A DNA stretch of 64,000 bases from Verrucomicrobiales bacterium (GTDB lineage: Bacteria > Verrucomicrobiota > Verrucomicrobiia > Verrucomicrobiales > DEV007), in NCBI GenBank assembly GCA_029212615.1, contig JARGPJ010000003.1, positions 496,001 to 560,000 of the forward strand, read 5' to 3'. Positions 9,865 to 18,756 of this stretch are shown in pieces (the stretch's first letter is position 1; each line of letters starts with the position of its first letter). The notes beneath the pieces were generated by a model. The model had not been told where the DNA came from. It did no database searches and was given only the letters and a program-made list of their open reading frames with translations. A program made the position numbers and the translations under genes.

Positions 9865-11349
9865 TTAGAGCATTCCCGCTTCCTTCAGCACGCGCGTCAA
9901 CTCAATCTGCTGATCAAGCTTTGCCGCGTAAATGGCTGCGTTTTCCTTATTGGGCTCACAGCGGGTGGATTCATCAAGCTCAACGAGTCGTCCGCAAAGC
10001 TCCTCGTAACTCCCCTTTCCATCCGCATGAGCAGCCTGGATCGCTCCGCCCAGCCCGGCTCCTTCAGAAGTGGCCAATCCAACCACGGGAACGCCAAAGA
10101 CGTCCGCCGACATTTGACGCCAAACGGCACTCTTGCTTCCACCACCCGTGAGTCGAATCTCACCCGGAGTCAGGCCCAGCGCAGCAAATCGGCGCAAGCC
10201 GTAGGCAAGGCCGAGAGTCGCCCCCTCCATTGCCGCCCGTGCGAGGTGAGCCGGCGAAGCAGTGCCGCCCCCGAGACCATGAATGACACCGGTTCCGTTA
10301 GGAAGATTCGGCGTCCGCTCGCCGTTTAAATAGGGAAGAAAACTGACACCCTCCGCCCCTGTTTCAACCGAGGCAACCTGTCGCTCTAATTCATCAAGAT
10401 CCCAACCAAACCAGCTTCGGACCTGCTCAGTCACGACCGTCACATTCATGGTGCAGGCAAGCGGCATCCACCGGTCAGTGCTGTCGCAAAATGCGGCGAT
10501 CTCACCATTCGGATCGATCACCGGTTGCCGGGAACATCCATACAAAGTCCCGGATGTTCCGAAACTCGCGGTAATGATTCCATCGTCGATATTTCCGGTC
10601 CCGATCGCACCCATCATATTGTCACCCCCGCCGGCGCTCACCACCACCTCAGCACTGACCCCCCACTCGGCCGCAAGCTCAGGAAGAAGGGTTCCGTGGA
10701 CAAGATTCGAGGACCCGAGTTCCGGAAGCATTTCACGAACCCGTGGATCAACAAAATCGATGAGATCCATCTCCCAGGATTTGTCACGCACATTGAGAAT
10801 CCCCATGCCTGAAGCGTCGCCATACTCCATCCGCTTTACCCCGGTCAGAAAGAAATTCAGGTAGTCATGCGGGAGGAGAATTGTCTTTGTCCGTTCAAAA
10901 CTCCCGGGTTCGTTCTGCTTTAACCACAACAGCTTGGGAATCGTATATCCCGGCAAGATGGCGTTGCCGGCCCTCGCAATGAGTCCTTCCATCCCTCCAA
11001 ATGCCTTCGTGAACTGATCACACTGATCGATCGTCGAAGTATCGCACCAGAGTTTCGCAGGGCGGATTACCTCATCGTCCGCATCGAGAACCACGAGCCC
11101 GTGCTGCTGACCACTCACTCCGATACCTCGAAGCTCGTTCCGACGATCACCCAGCTGCCCCAGACAATCGGCAATTGTATTTCTCACTGCATCGACCCAG
11201 TCCGATGGATGTTGCTCCAGGTGCCCCGCAGGAAGGCCATCAATGAGGCGGTAGGACTGTGTCGCCTGAGCGACTACTTCACCCGTTTCGAGATCGAGCA
11301 CGATCGACTTCGTGCTCTGTGTACCACTGTCAATGCCGAGATAGAACAT
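9865..11349 (-). CDS. xylB: Xylulokinase (FGGY carbohydrate kinase)
   Basis: A 494-residue FGGY-family kinase of the length expected for XylB. It opens with the phosphate-1 motif GIDSGTQSTKSIVLD, has the QQHGLVVLD segment and the SAGGGDNMMGAIG region with the presumed catalytic Asp. It ends with the FGGY C-terminal signature LTGGGSKSAVWRQMSADVFG. It phosphorylates D-xylulose to xylulose 5-phosphate, feeding the pentose phosphate pathway. No xylose isomerase or transporter is adjacent. It heads an operon with the DUF374 acyltransferase and folD, a pairing without obvious metabolic logic. Confidence 0.93.
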   Translation of the reverse strand: MFYLGIDSGTQSTKSIVLDLETGEVVAQATQSYRLIDGLPAGHLEQHPSDWVDAVRNTIADCLGQLGDRRNELRGIGVSGQQHGLVVLDADDEVIRPAKLWCDTSTIDQCDQFTKAFGGMEGLIARAGNAILPGYTIPKLLWLKQNEPGSFERTKTILLPHDYLNFFLTGVKRMEYGDASGMGILNVRDKSWEMDLIDFVDPRVREMLPELGSSNLVHGTLLPELAAEWGVSAEVVVSAGGGDNMMGAIGTGNIDDGIITASFGTSGTLYGCSRQPVIDPNGEIAAFCDSTDRWMPLACTMNVTVVTEQVRSWFGWDLDELERQVASVETGAEGVSFLPYLNGERTPNLPNGTGVIHGLGGGTASPAHLARAAMEGATLGLAYGLRRFAALGLTPGEIRLTGGGSKSAVWRQMSADVFGVPVVGLATSEGAGLGGAIQAAHADGKGSYEELCGRLVELDESTRCEPNKENAAIYAAKLDQQIELTRVLKEAGML

Positions 11350-11435
11350 GGCCTATCGCTAGCGGTGAATCCACTTCCGATCAAGTCTCGAAAGAGGCGG
11401 TTCAGCGGGGTCGAAAGAAGCACCCCGCTATCTCA

Positions 11436-12158
11436 CTACCCTTTGGGGAGAAGCCCTTCTTTCAGGGCCTTGGCAACAGCCCCCGTCATCGTATTGACAT
11501 GGAGCTTGGAATAGATACCGCGGATGTGCTTGTCAACGGTATGAAAACTGAGGTCAAGCTGGTCGGCAATCTCCTTCTTCGTAAGGCCCTCCACCATTTG
11601 CTCAAGCACCTCCTTCTCACGTTCGGTAAGCCCGTAGTCACGGCTTTGAGGAGCGAGATCACTGAACATGTCGAGGACACGGCGTGCAATCAGGGCATTA
11701 ATTGGTGCCCCACCCGCAAGAATTTCACGAATCGCATCAGGAATCTCCCCCATACTCGAAGTCTTCAGGAGATAGCCGGAAGCCCCGGCGCAGATCGCGT
11801 TGAAAACCTTCTCATTGTCATCAAACACGGAGAAGACGAGAATTTCAATCTGAGGAAGCGCCGTCTTGATTCGGCGAATCCCTTCGATGCCGCTCATTCC
11901 CGGAAGGCCGATATCAAATAGCATGACGTCAGGACGTTCCCCCGCGACGAGAGTCTCAATGGCATCCTCGCAACGCTCAAACTGATGGACACACTTCATG
12001 TCCTTCTGTCGGTCGAGAACACGTGCCACAGTGCGTCGGAGAGTTTCGTTGTCCTCGACGACCCAAACTTTCTGTGGGCTCTTCGGGGCTTCTTTGATTT
12101 CGGCTTCTTCGCTCATGACAATGTGTGGCTTCAATTTAGTTTGGCGGACCTCCCGCAC
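11436..12158 (-). CDS. LuxR/NarL-family response regulator
   Basis: A 240-residue two-component regulator. The receiver domain (about 30-145) has the acidic pair in VWVVEDN, the phosphoacceptor Asp82 in VMLFDIGLPGMSG and the conserved Lys132 in GYLLKTSS. The C-terminal LuxR helix-turn-helix (about 172-235) reads LTEREKEVLEQMVEGLTKKEIADQL and then the recognition helix FHTVDKHIRGIYSKL. The frame opens with GTG at 12158. An ATG at 12116 giving MSEEAEIKEA is an equally likely start, and neither has a clear Shine-Dalgarno. It lies 25 bases after the discoidin-domain kinase, its evident partner, at the end of the four-gene cytochrome operon. Confidence 0.95.
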   Translation of the reverse strand: MREVRQTKLKPHIVMSEEAEIKEAPKSPQKVWVVEDNETLRRTVARVLDRQKDMKCVHQFERCEDAIETLVAGERPDVMLFDIGLPGMSGIEGIRRIKTALPQIEILVFSVFDDNEKVFNAICAGASGYLLKTSSMGEIPDAIREILAGGAPINALIARRVLDMFSDLAPQSRDYGLTEREKEVLEQMVEGLTKKEIADQLDLSFHTVDKHIRGIYSKLHVNTMTGAVAKALKEGLLPKG

Positions 12159-12183
12159 TTTGCATCTAAAATTGTTGGTGGAA

Positions 12184-14325
12184 TCACGGCATCGGAATGA
12201 CCAATTTCACGCTTGTTCCTTCAGTTAAAGCGCTACGGACACGTAAATTTGCTCCAATAGCTTGCGCGCGCATACGTAGATTCCGTAACCCGTTCCCTTC
12301 ACGGAACTCCTGATCGAGATTATTGAACCCTTTTCCGTCATCGGTGATCGAGAGCTCAAGGCGATTTCGACGGCTGTCGATCTCGATCGCAACCGTCTTC
12401 GCCTCGGCATGGCGGACAATATTATTGAGAACCTCCTTATAAATCAGGAAAATATCGCGCTTAAACTCGAGCGGAAGCCGGTCATCGTTCGAGTCCCCTT
12501 TCACCACGAGCGTGTATTCGTGAGCCCGCAAAAGTTTCGCCGCGGTTTCACGAAAACGGGTCAACATCTGCTGCCAGGTTTCCTCGCCCGGTCGGATCAA
12601 CCAGACAATATCACGCATCGACTCGATCGTTTTATCTGCCGTCGATTTGATCTCCGTGAACTCTTCGACCACCAAATCGGGTTCGTCTGTCTCCGTCTTC
12701 CCCAACTCCGCGAGGAGAGCGATACTACTGAGGTTACTCCCGATATCATCGTGTAAGTCACTCGCAATTCGTTGACGGAGGTCTTCCAGATCCTTGCGTC
12801 GACGCACTCTTCCGCGCGACAGGGCGATGAGAACAAACCCAAGGATACCGGCGATGCTGCTTGCTATCACGGTAACCCCCCTCGTGACGGTCTGATCCAC
12901 GAGATCCAGACGTGCTTCCTCCTTCTCCAACCAACGCCGCACAAGTCGATTCCTTTTATCGAGATCGGAAAGCCATTCCCCATACGAAACCAGATTGCGG
13001 CGACTGCTAAACCCGTCGACCAGAAAAGCCGGAGCCCACTCATCATTCTTAAATGTATGCAGAGCATTGACCGGCTTTCCGAGAGCCACGTTCTGCGTTC
13101 CCGAAAAGACGCGCAACTCAGCGAGGTCAAAACTCAGCTTCGCGCGATCTTTTGAACCGATCACCGTCACTCTGACATACTGTCCATAAGCATCTTCCAC
13201 GGGAAGGATGAGAGGATTTTGCCCAATGATACTGATCTGCGAAGGATTAAACCGGCCGGCCGCTTCAGCCTCCCTCATGTCAGGATAACTGGAAAACTCA
13301 ACTTTCATGGGGTAGGGAAATCGCACCGTCGGGTCGGGAACCGTCCCCGGAGAATCAGCGAGAATCAGCTGAATCTCATCAATCTTCATCGGTTCGGTCA
13401 GGTTCACCTGCACCCAGCTGTTTTGCACCGGCTCCTCCGCCCGCCCGCGAAAACCAAGCGTTGGACTTTCCTCAACTCCATGGGGAATTCCCAAAGTCGT
13501 GATCCCATCCGTAACGAAACGTCGAGACCATTGATCCGAACGCTCCTCACTATCGAGAGCGCTCACCTCTTTACCCACCGCCAGATTTCGACCACCGTTC
13601 AAGACCATCACCTCGCTGAGCGCAAAGACTTCCTGACTTGATCGTGGAGCCCGCCAGAGACCTGTTGCGGTGATGCGAATATAGCGCCCCGTGAATCCAC
13701 TTAATTCACGAAAAAAGGGCCAGCGGCGACTTCCGGCAGGATCCTCCACCCGGCCCTCGACCATTGTTTCGTAGTTTCTGAAATCAGATTCATCCGAGAT
13801 GTCGACGCGAAAATTTCGTGGAAACCCGTAGCCGTACACTGTTTCGTCATCGAGCTCCGCCGTGACCGGGAATAAAGCAATCGCATCCGGAGAGACCACT
13901 TCTCCCATGTCTATCTGGAGCCACTTCGGACGCTTTTTAGCCGAACCTGAGTGATAGCCGAACCCGGTCACCCGCTGAGATTCACGCACAACGCGGGGGA
14001 GCGCATCGAGTTGCACCACAATATCAGTCTGCGCCTCTTCGAGGTCACGAAGATCACGATTGAAAAGCCGGGCGATCCTGTCAGCGCTCGTCTGGCGGGG
14101 GTTAATGACCGGCTCCACCAAATCGGGAGGGAGAATCTCCGGCAGATCACGACCATCAGTCGATTGAAGGCCCACCTCAGGAAAAGGCGACAACTGCGAA
14201 AAACCCGTAACCGGACCGTGACAAATCTGTGCCACCAGAAAGGCGGCAATAAGAGAAAACGGGGATCTGAAGCTCGAGTAGCTCAATGGAAGACCGGAAG
14301 GCTGAACGACAAAGATATCACACAA
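12184..14325 (-). CDS. Discoidin-domain membrane sensor histidine kinase (HisKA_3)
   Basis: A 713-residue hybrid of extracellular sensor and kinase. After an N-terminal hydrophobic segment (about 22-35), residues 125-245 and 247-410 look like two F5/8 type C (discoidin, galactose-binding-like) modules, with a partial third to about 440. Each has paired WLQIDMGE / WVQVNLTE and YIRITATG / YVRVTVIG strands and NLAVGK / NVALGK openers. One membrane helix follows (483-503). The DHp helix carries His525 in ASDLHDDIGSNLSS, then the HATPase_c domain with the N box at Asn634-635 (KEVLNNIVRHA) and DDGKGF (662-667). The start is TTG, overlapping the DUF1552 stop by 8 bases. The sensor region suggests carbohydrate or surface binding; the ligand is unknown. 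Confidence 0.93.
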   Translation of the reverse strand: MCDIFVVQPSGLPLSYSSFRSPFSLIAAFLVAQICHGPVTGFSQLSPFPEVGLQSTDGRDLPEILPPDLVEPVINPRQTSADRIARLFNRDLRDLEEAQTDIVVQLDALPRVVRESQRVTGFGYHSGSAKKRPKWLQIDMGEVVSPDAIALFPVTAELDDETVYGYGFPRNFRVDISDESDFRNYETMVEGRVEDPAGSRRWPFFRELSGFTGRYIRITATGLWRAPRSSQEVFALSEVMVLNGGRNLAVGKEVSALDSEERSDQWSRRFVTDGITTLGIPHGVEESPTLGFRGRAEEPVQNSWVQVNLTEPMKIDEIQLILADSPGTVPDPTVRFPYPMKVEFSSYPDMREAEAAGRFNPSQISIIGQNPLILPVEDAYGQYVRVTVIGSKDRAKLSFDLAELRVFSGTQNVALGKPVNALHTFKNDEWAPAFLVDGFSSRRNLVSYGEWLSDLDKRNRLVRRWLEKEEARLDLVDQTVTRGVTVIASSIAGILGFVLIALSRGRVRRRKDLEDLRQRIASDLHDDIGSNLSSIALLAELGKTETDEPDLVVEEFTEIKSTADKTIESMRDIVWLIRPGEETWQQMLTRFRETAAKLLRAHEYTLVVKGDSNDDRLPLEFKRDIFLIYKEVLNNIVRHAEAKTVAIEIDSRRNRLELSITDDGKGFNNLDQEFREGNGLRNLRMRAQAIGANLRVRSALTEGTSVKLVIPMP

Positions 14326-15616
14326 CGAGCTGATCGACCACTCCGGTGCTTACTCCATTGAAGGTTTCGTTCTCCAGCCCCAAGGCAAGACCCAGGGTGT
14401 GCAGCAGATTTGAATGGGGTGTGCCTTTGTCACAACGGACGTGTTCTCCCGTTCGAATCTTTCCACCGGCCTGCCCGGCAACGAGCAGCGGAAGGTTGTT
14501 CTTAATGTGACCATTCCCATCCTTCATCCCTGAACCGTAGAGGACGACCGAATTGGAAAGCAGTGTGCCATCCCCTTCTTTGACCGCTTTCATGCGACCG
14601 AGAAGGTAAGCCACATTCTCGACATACCATTGGCTGACCCTCGTGTATTCCGCGACGAGATCGTCTTTTTCTTTGTGATGCGACATCCCGTGGTGATCAC
14701 TCGTGACGCCATCCAGAAAACTGAAATTCTGACGGCTGAAGCCGTGGGCCGTCATGAGCGTCCCGACACGAGTGGTATCAGTCCAGAACGCAAGTAACAT
14801 CAAATCCATCATCAATCGGAGATGCGTTTGTTTATCCCGCGGAAGCCCCGGACCGGGACGATCCATCATTTCAGGCTTCTCCGTCGGGGTCCACTCCGGC
14901 TCGGGCGGATTCATCGTTTTCTCAAGCCTGACCTCCACCTCACGGACCGATTCGAGATATTCATCGAGCTTAGCCTGATCAACTGAACCGGCCTTGCGAC
15001 GGAGAGATTTGGCATCATCAAGAACAAGATCAAGAACACTGCGACGACGAAGAGCCTCTTTCCTCGCCTCCGGTCCGGTCCGGTCACGGAAAAGGCGATC
15101 AAACGCCACTTGCGGATTAATCTCCGGAGAGACCCGCGTTGTTTCGCTACTCCAGCTCACCGTATTTGCATAGGCAATGGGCTCTCCACTGGCGATCCCC
15201 TGACGCGGTGGCTCAGTTCCCAGAATGACCGAAGAAAGTGGCGTCGCATGCCCGACTTTCGCGGCGACTTGCTGATCGAGGGAAACACCGTTTCGCTGAT
15301 GGGTGATCTGCTTTCCCGTGAGAAACGACCCCGTGAGCTGAACGTGACCTTTACCGAGATTATCCAGCCCGGATACGACTGAAAACTCCCCCATCAAGTC
15401 CTGAAGCGGAGAAAGAATGGGCGAAAGCTGAAAATCCTTCCCCACCCCTGCCACGTCCCAGGCCTTCGGATAAACCCCGTTCGGTTGAAAGATACAGCAG
15501 AGGCGCTGCGGTGCCGTCGAGACATCCCGCGCCTGCATCATCTCCAACGGCGGCAAGGCAAGGGAAGCGCCCAGTCCTTTGAGCAATGTTCTTCGGGAGA
15601 GTGGACGTCGTGTCAT
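14318..15616 (-). CDS. DUF1552 domain protein, Tat-exported
   Basis: A 432-residue member of DUF1552, a family known almost only from Planctomycetes, Verrucomicrobia and some Myxobacteria and usually encoded beside DUF1592 cytochromes. The N-terminus has a twin-arginine signal (SRRTLLKGLGASLALPPL). Within the family-typical sequence are GVYPKAWDVAG, SVVSGLDNLGKGH, LGTEPPRQGI and HGMSHHKEK. No catalytic residues are established for the family, and a fold related to alkaline phosphatase/DUF1501 proteins is sometimes assumed. The ATG overlaps the DUF1592 stop as ATGA, implying translational coupling and a shared role in the periplasm. Confidence 0.92.
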   Translation of the reverse strand: MTRRPLSRRTLLKGLGASLALPPLEMMQARDVSTAPQRLCCIFQPNGVYPKAWDVAGVGKDFQLSPILSPLQDLMGEFSVVSGLDNLGKGHVQLTGSFLTGKQITHQRNGVSLDQQVAAKVGHATPLSSVILGTEPPRQGIASGEPIAYANTVSWSSETTRVSPEINPQVAFDRLFRDRTGPEARKEALRRRSVLDLVLDDAKSLRRKAGSVDQAKLDEYLESVREVEVRLEKTMNPPEPEWTPTEKPEMMDRPGPGLPRDKQTHLRLMMDLMLLAFWTDTTRVGTLMTAHGFSRQNFSFLDGVTSDHHGMSHHKEKDDLVAEYTRVSQWYVENVAYLLGRMKAVKEGDGTLLSNSVVLYGSGMKDGNGHIKNNLPLLVAGQAGGKIRTGEHVRCDKGTPHSNLLHTLGLALGLENETFNGVSTGVVDQLVV

Positions 15617-18342
15617 GGCTGAGAGGCAATGGCGGGGAGATTCAATTCAGAACTTCGATGCTGATGCGTAAAAGGATAGCTCAGGACGATCGCTTCCACC
15701 AAGGCGCGTCCACGGTATCCACCGGGACCTGCTTGTTCAAGAATCTCCGCGACGACCGGTTCGTCGTAGACCTTGAGTTCACGACCGAGAGCGTAGGCAA
15801 GAAGCCGTTCGACCACAGTCTGCGCAAAATCATCACCCCGATGCTCGACCAGGTAATCACGCAGGCCCGCAACTCCTTCGAATGAGTTTCCGTCCGGGAG
15901 TGTCCCTACCGTATCTTTGGGCATCTCTTTCGCCAGTTTAATACGCCCCAGGGCATCAAAGCCCTCCAGGCCAAACCCAAGGGGATCAATTTTGTCGTGA
16001 CAAACCGCACAGTCGGCCTTGTCGCGGTGGATTTCGAGTTCCTCACGCAAGGTCATTCCCCGCGCGCCGGCATTGCCGGGAAGCTCGCCGGCGTCGGCAG
16101 GAGGTTCACCCGGCTCATCTCCGAGAAGACGCTCCATCACAAACACGCCGCGCAAGACCGGGCTCGTTCGAACCGGGGTGGAAGTAGCCGTGAGGACGCT
16201 TGCCATCCCTAACAATCCACCACGCTCACGACTCTGCTGACCGGTGAACTTCACCCTCACGAAACCACTCTCGTCCAAGTCAGGTAGTCCATAGTGTCTC
16301 GCGAGGCGGTTATTCAAAAATGCATCCTCTGATGAGAGCAAATCAAGGATGCTGCGATTCTCCACAAAGACCGACTGAAACAACAGGCGCGTTTCCGCTT
16401 TCATCGACCGGGAAAGATCCAGATCAAACTCGGGGAAAAGTGCCCCATCCGGAATGACACTTCGACCGAGCGCTTCGTAACCAAGCCACTGCGCAGGAAA
16501 AGCGCCGTAAAATTCCTCGGCCCGGTCATCATTAAGCATCCGTGCCACCTGAGCCTTCAGGCCCCCTGCCGTCTCAAGTTCTCCCCTGGAAGCCGCCTCT
16601 CGCAAGGTCTCATCGGGGAGACTGTTCCACAGAAAATAAGAAAGCCTCGATCCCAGCTGATAACTGTCGAGCGGCATCACATCTCCCGACTCCCCCGTGG
16701 GAAGCTCTTCACTGCGATAGAGAAATTTCGGCGATGTCAGGACAGCCGAAACGATCTGTGACGCCGCACTCAAATGAGCCTCACCTCCGTTTCGCATCGA
16801 ATCATACAGGGCAAGATAGCGCTTACTTTCACTCTTCTCGAGAGGACGACGGAAGGCGCGTGACAGGAAATCCCTGAGCCATGGGCGCCACTTATTTTCA
16901 TCAGAAAGGGCCTCGTTTGCTGCGAGAGCAAGTTCAGGAGAACTCCCCTGTTCCGGCATCACAGGCCCTTCAATCTCGACCCAGTCGATCGCGATGAATC
17001 CGCGCTTCTTAGGAAATGCTTTCTCCGCCATGTCGCGAAGTTCCCTGCGATCCCTTAACTTGGCAGGGTTCTGCCCGCGGTATAGTTCATCAAACTCCCT
17101 GAGGGAGATGCCAAGCAACGAAGAGATCTCTTTCCTCAAGCCCGCGAGTGGCTCCTCCCGTTCAGCGATAAAACCGAGAAACCTCCGCAGTTCGGATGGG
17201 CTGCCTTTTTCCCCTAACAGCCGAATCCACTCGTAGGGACGCTGAACCGAGACCTCAATCGAATTCCAGCGCGAAACGAGCGGCCTCAGCTCAGACCCTC
17301 CCGAATCCTCAAGAACCAGATCAGGTGCCTCCTCCACCGACGCAATGCGGACCCGTTCGATGGCATTCTCCGGCAGGACCGTATATTCGAATACAGATTC
17401 TTTTCTCCCCCGCCCCGCTCTCGGAGGCAACATCACATTGAGCGCCAACTGGTGAACCCCCGGCGAAAGAAAGGCCTCACTCGTCTCGATCATGAAATCT
17501 TTCCCCACCACTTCGATCTCTCCGACCATCACATCATCGACCCGAATCAACCCGGTCGCCGGTCCAATCTCAGTACTCGCCGCCCGCATTCGGAATCGAT
17601 AGAAACCGTAGGCTGGAATCGTGATACTCTCATACAGAGTCCGCTGTCCTGATGTCAGGGTATAGCCCTCCTCGCCGGTACGATAAGTATTCGGCGCCGA
17701 GCGGCTCTCAGTCATGATAAGATCTTCGGCCTCAAACCTTACGACCTTCGGCTTTTGAGCGAGAGAATGCAGTGACGCCACAGCAACGTCTGCCGCTTCC
17801 AGATACTTCTCGAGATCTCCTCCCGTCACAAAAAGATTGTCGCGATCATTCGTAAAGCCGGTTCGCCCTTCCGCATCCGGGGAGAAAAATCGACCGGTTT
17901 GAACATCGAGCCCGAGAAGATCTCTGATCGTGTTGTTATATTCCACCTGCGTGAGACGTGGCAGAGTAACATGTCCCGGATGCTTCAGTGCCTCCCAATC
18001 GATGTTGTTCACCCCCTCTTCAAGAAGAGCTACCAGTTCCTCATATTCGACGGTCGTCGGAAAAGGCTTCTTCGGGGGCATTTCCTGCGTCTCGATTTGC
18101 TCAATGACAGACAACCATAGTTCACGGTCCCCAATCACATCGAATTGATCGAGAGCTTCATCCAGTCTCACGTCTCCTTTCTGAACATCGGCATCATGAC
18201 ACTTATAGCAGTAGTCAGCGAAGAATGTGTCGATCCGCTCTTTTTCGCCTGCCACAAGAGTCGCTGACAACAAGGCCGTAAGGCTCACGCCAACAAGGTG
18301 ACAAAAAAAGTTAAGGCATTGACGCATATCACATAAATTCAT
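15613..18342 (-). CDS. DUF1592 planctomycete-type cytochrome with embedded carbohydrate-binding-like domain
   Basis: About 909 residues with a signal peptide. A first haem motif CYKCH (residues 45-49) lies in the planctomycete cytochrome C segment, followed by the DUF1587-type segment (LPRLTQVEYNNTIRDLLGLD). A beta-rich region near 190-320 (VRFEAEDLIM, YGFYRFRMRA, PGVHQLALNV) resembles CBM6/CBM35 sugar-binding modules. The DUF1595, DUF1592 and DUF1588 segments follow, with a second haem motif CAVCH (778-782) in HDKIDPLGFGLEGFD and a DUF1585-type end. The frame could open with GTG at 18366 or ATG at 18342 or 18327; ATG 18342 is used here. Function is unestablished; proposed roles are periplasmic electron transfer coupled to sugar oxidation. 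Confidence 0.9.
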   Translation of the reverse strand: MNLCDMRQCLNFFCHLVGVSLTALLSATLVAGEKERIDTFFADYCYKCHDADVQKGDVRLDEALDQFDVIGDRELWLSVIEQIETQEMPPKKPFPTTVEYEELVALLEEGVNNIDWEALKHPGHVTLPRLTQVEYNNTIRDLLGLDVQTGRFFSPDAEGRTGFTNDRDNLFVTGGDLEKYLEAADVAVASLHSLAQKPKVVRFEAEDLIMTESRSAPNTYRTGEEGYTLTSGQRTLYESITIPAYGFYRFRMRAASTEIGPATGLIRVDDVMVGEIEVVGKDFMIETSEAFLSPGVHQLALNVMLPPRAGRGRKESVFEYTVLPENAIERVRIASVEEAPDLVLEDSGGSELRPLVSRWNSIEVSVQRPYEWIRLLGEKGSPSELRRFLGFIAEREEPLAGLRKEISSLLGISLREFDELYRGQNPAKLRDRRELRDMAEKAFPKKRGFIAIDWVEIEGPVMPEQGSSPELALAANEALSDENKWRPWLRDFLSRAFRRPLEKSESKRYLALYDSMRNGGEAHLSAASQIVSAVLTSPKFLYRSEELPTGESGDVMPLDSYQLGSRLSYFLWNSLPDETLREAASRGELETAGGLKAQVARMLNDDRAEEFYGAFPAQWLGYEALGRSVIPDGALFPEFDLDLSRSMKAETRLLFQSVFVENRSILDLLSSEDAFLNNRLARHYGLPDLDESGFVRVKFTGQQSRERGGLLGMASVLTATSTPVRTSPVLRGVFVMERLLGDEPGEPPADAGELPGNAGARGMTLREELEIHRDKADCAVCHDKIDPLGFGLEGFDALGRIKLAKEMPKDTVGTLPDGNSFEGVAGLRDYLVEHRGDDFAQTVVERLLAYALGRELKVYDEPVVAEILEQAGPGGYRGRALVEAIVLSYPFTHQHRSSELNLPAIASQP

Positions 18343-18436
18343 ACGTCTAAGGGACGGGTATCGCACCTTGCATCATCGCGGGAAGCGCTGCCCTGAACCC
18401 TAAAAGAAAACTGTAACAACTTATAACATTACTATT

Positions 18437-18700
18437 ATGGCCGCTATTGGAGGAATTCTCGCCGTCGCTGGAGGAATCGCAGGACTTGTGATCTGGATCA
18501 TGACTATCGTTAAGGCATTTAAAGCCAAAGATACCCTCTGGGGTGTTCTTTCGATTTTCCTCCCGATCTGTGGACTTATTTGGCTTTTCATGAAAGGCCA
18601 CAAGAAGCTCGCAATTTACTGGATCGTCGCCATCGTCATCTACATGGTAGGCGCCGGCATCATCGGTGGATCCGGCGCGATGCAACAGCTCGCTCCTTGA
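18437..18700 (+). CDS. Small membrane protein (87 residues), function unknown
   Basis: A small hydrophobic protein with two or three membrane segments: residues 3-27, 37-52 and 60-80, with a basic loop (FKAKD) after the first and GHKKL before the last. It has no recognised domain. It is real by position: it stands alone in a divergent gap opposite the DUF1592 operon and is followed within 30 bases by a textbook intrinsic terminator. A TATAAC/TATTAT-like AT-rich tract lies directly upstream, so the 5' leader may be very short. No Shine-Dalgarno is evident. The operon it belongs to is only itself. Confidence 0.75.
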   Translation: MAAIGGILAVAGGIAGLVIWIMTIVKAFKAKDTLWGVLSIFLPICGLIWLFMKGHKKLAIYWIVAIVIYMVGAGIIGGSGAMQQLAP

Positions 18701-18726
18701 TCTAACCGATCATCATTGATTTCGTG

Positions 18727-18753
18727 AACGGCTCTCTTCGGAGAGCCGTTTTT
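18727..18753 (+). terminator. Intrinsic terminator after the 87-residue membrane protein
   Basis: A perfect 10-bp stem AACGGCTCTC / GAGAGCCGTT closes on a stable TTCG tetraloop (18737-18740) and runs into five T residues. It lies 27 bases after the stop of the small membrane protein. It also lies immediately beyond the ribF stop on the other strand, so it separates the two convergent transcripts. Confidence 0.93.
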
Positions 18754-18756
18754 CGT

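Noticed and set aside
9799..10329. 176-codon plus-strand frame over xylB and the acyltransferase
   Set aside because: Antisense to two well-supported genes, with no recognisable motif.
11259..11921. 220-codon plus-strand frame over xylB and the response regulator
   Set aside because: Antisense to supported genes, without domain motifs.
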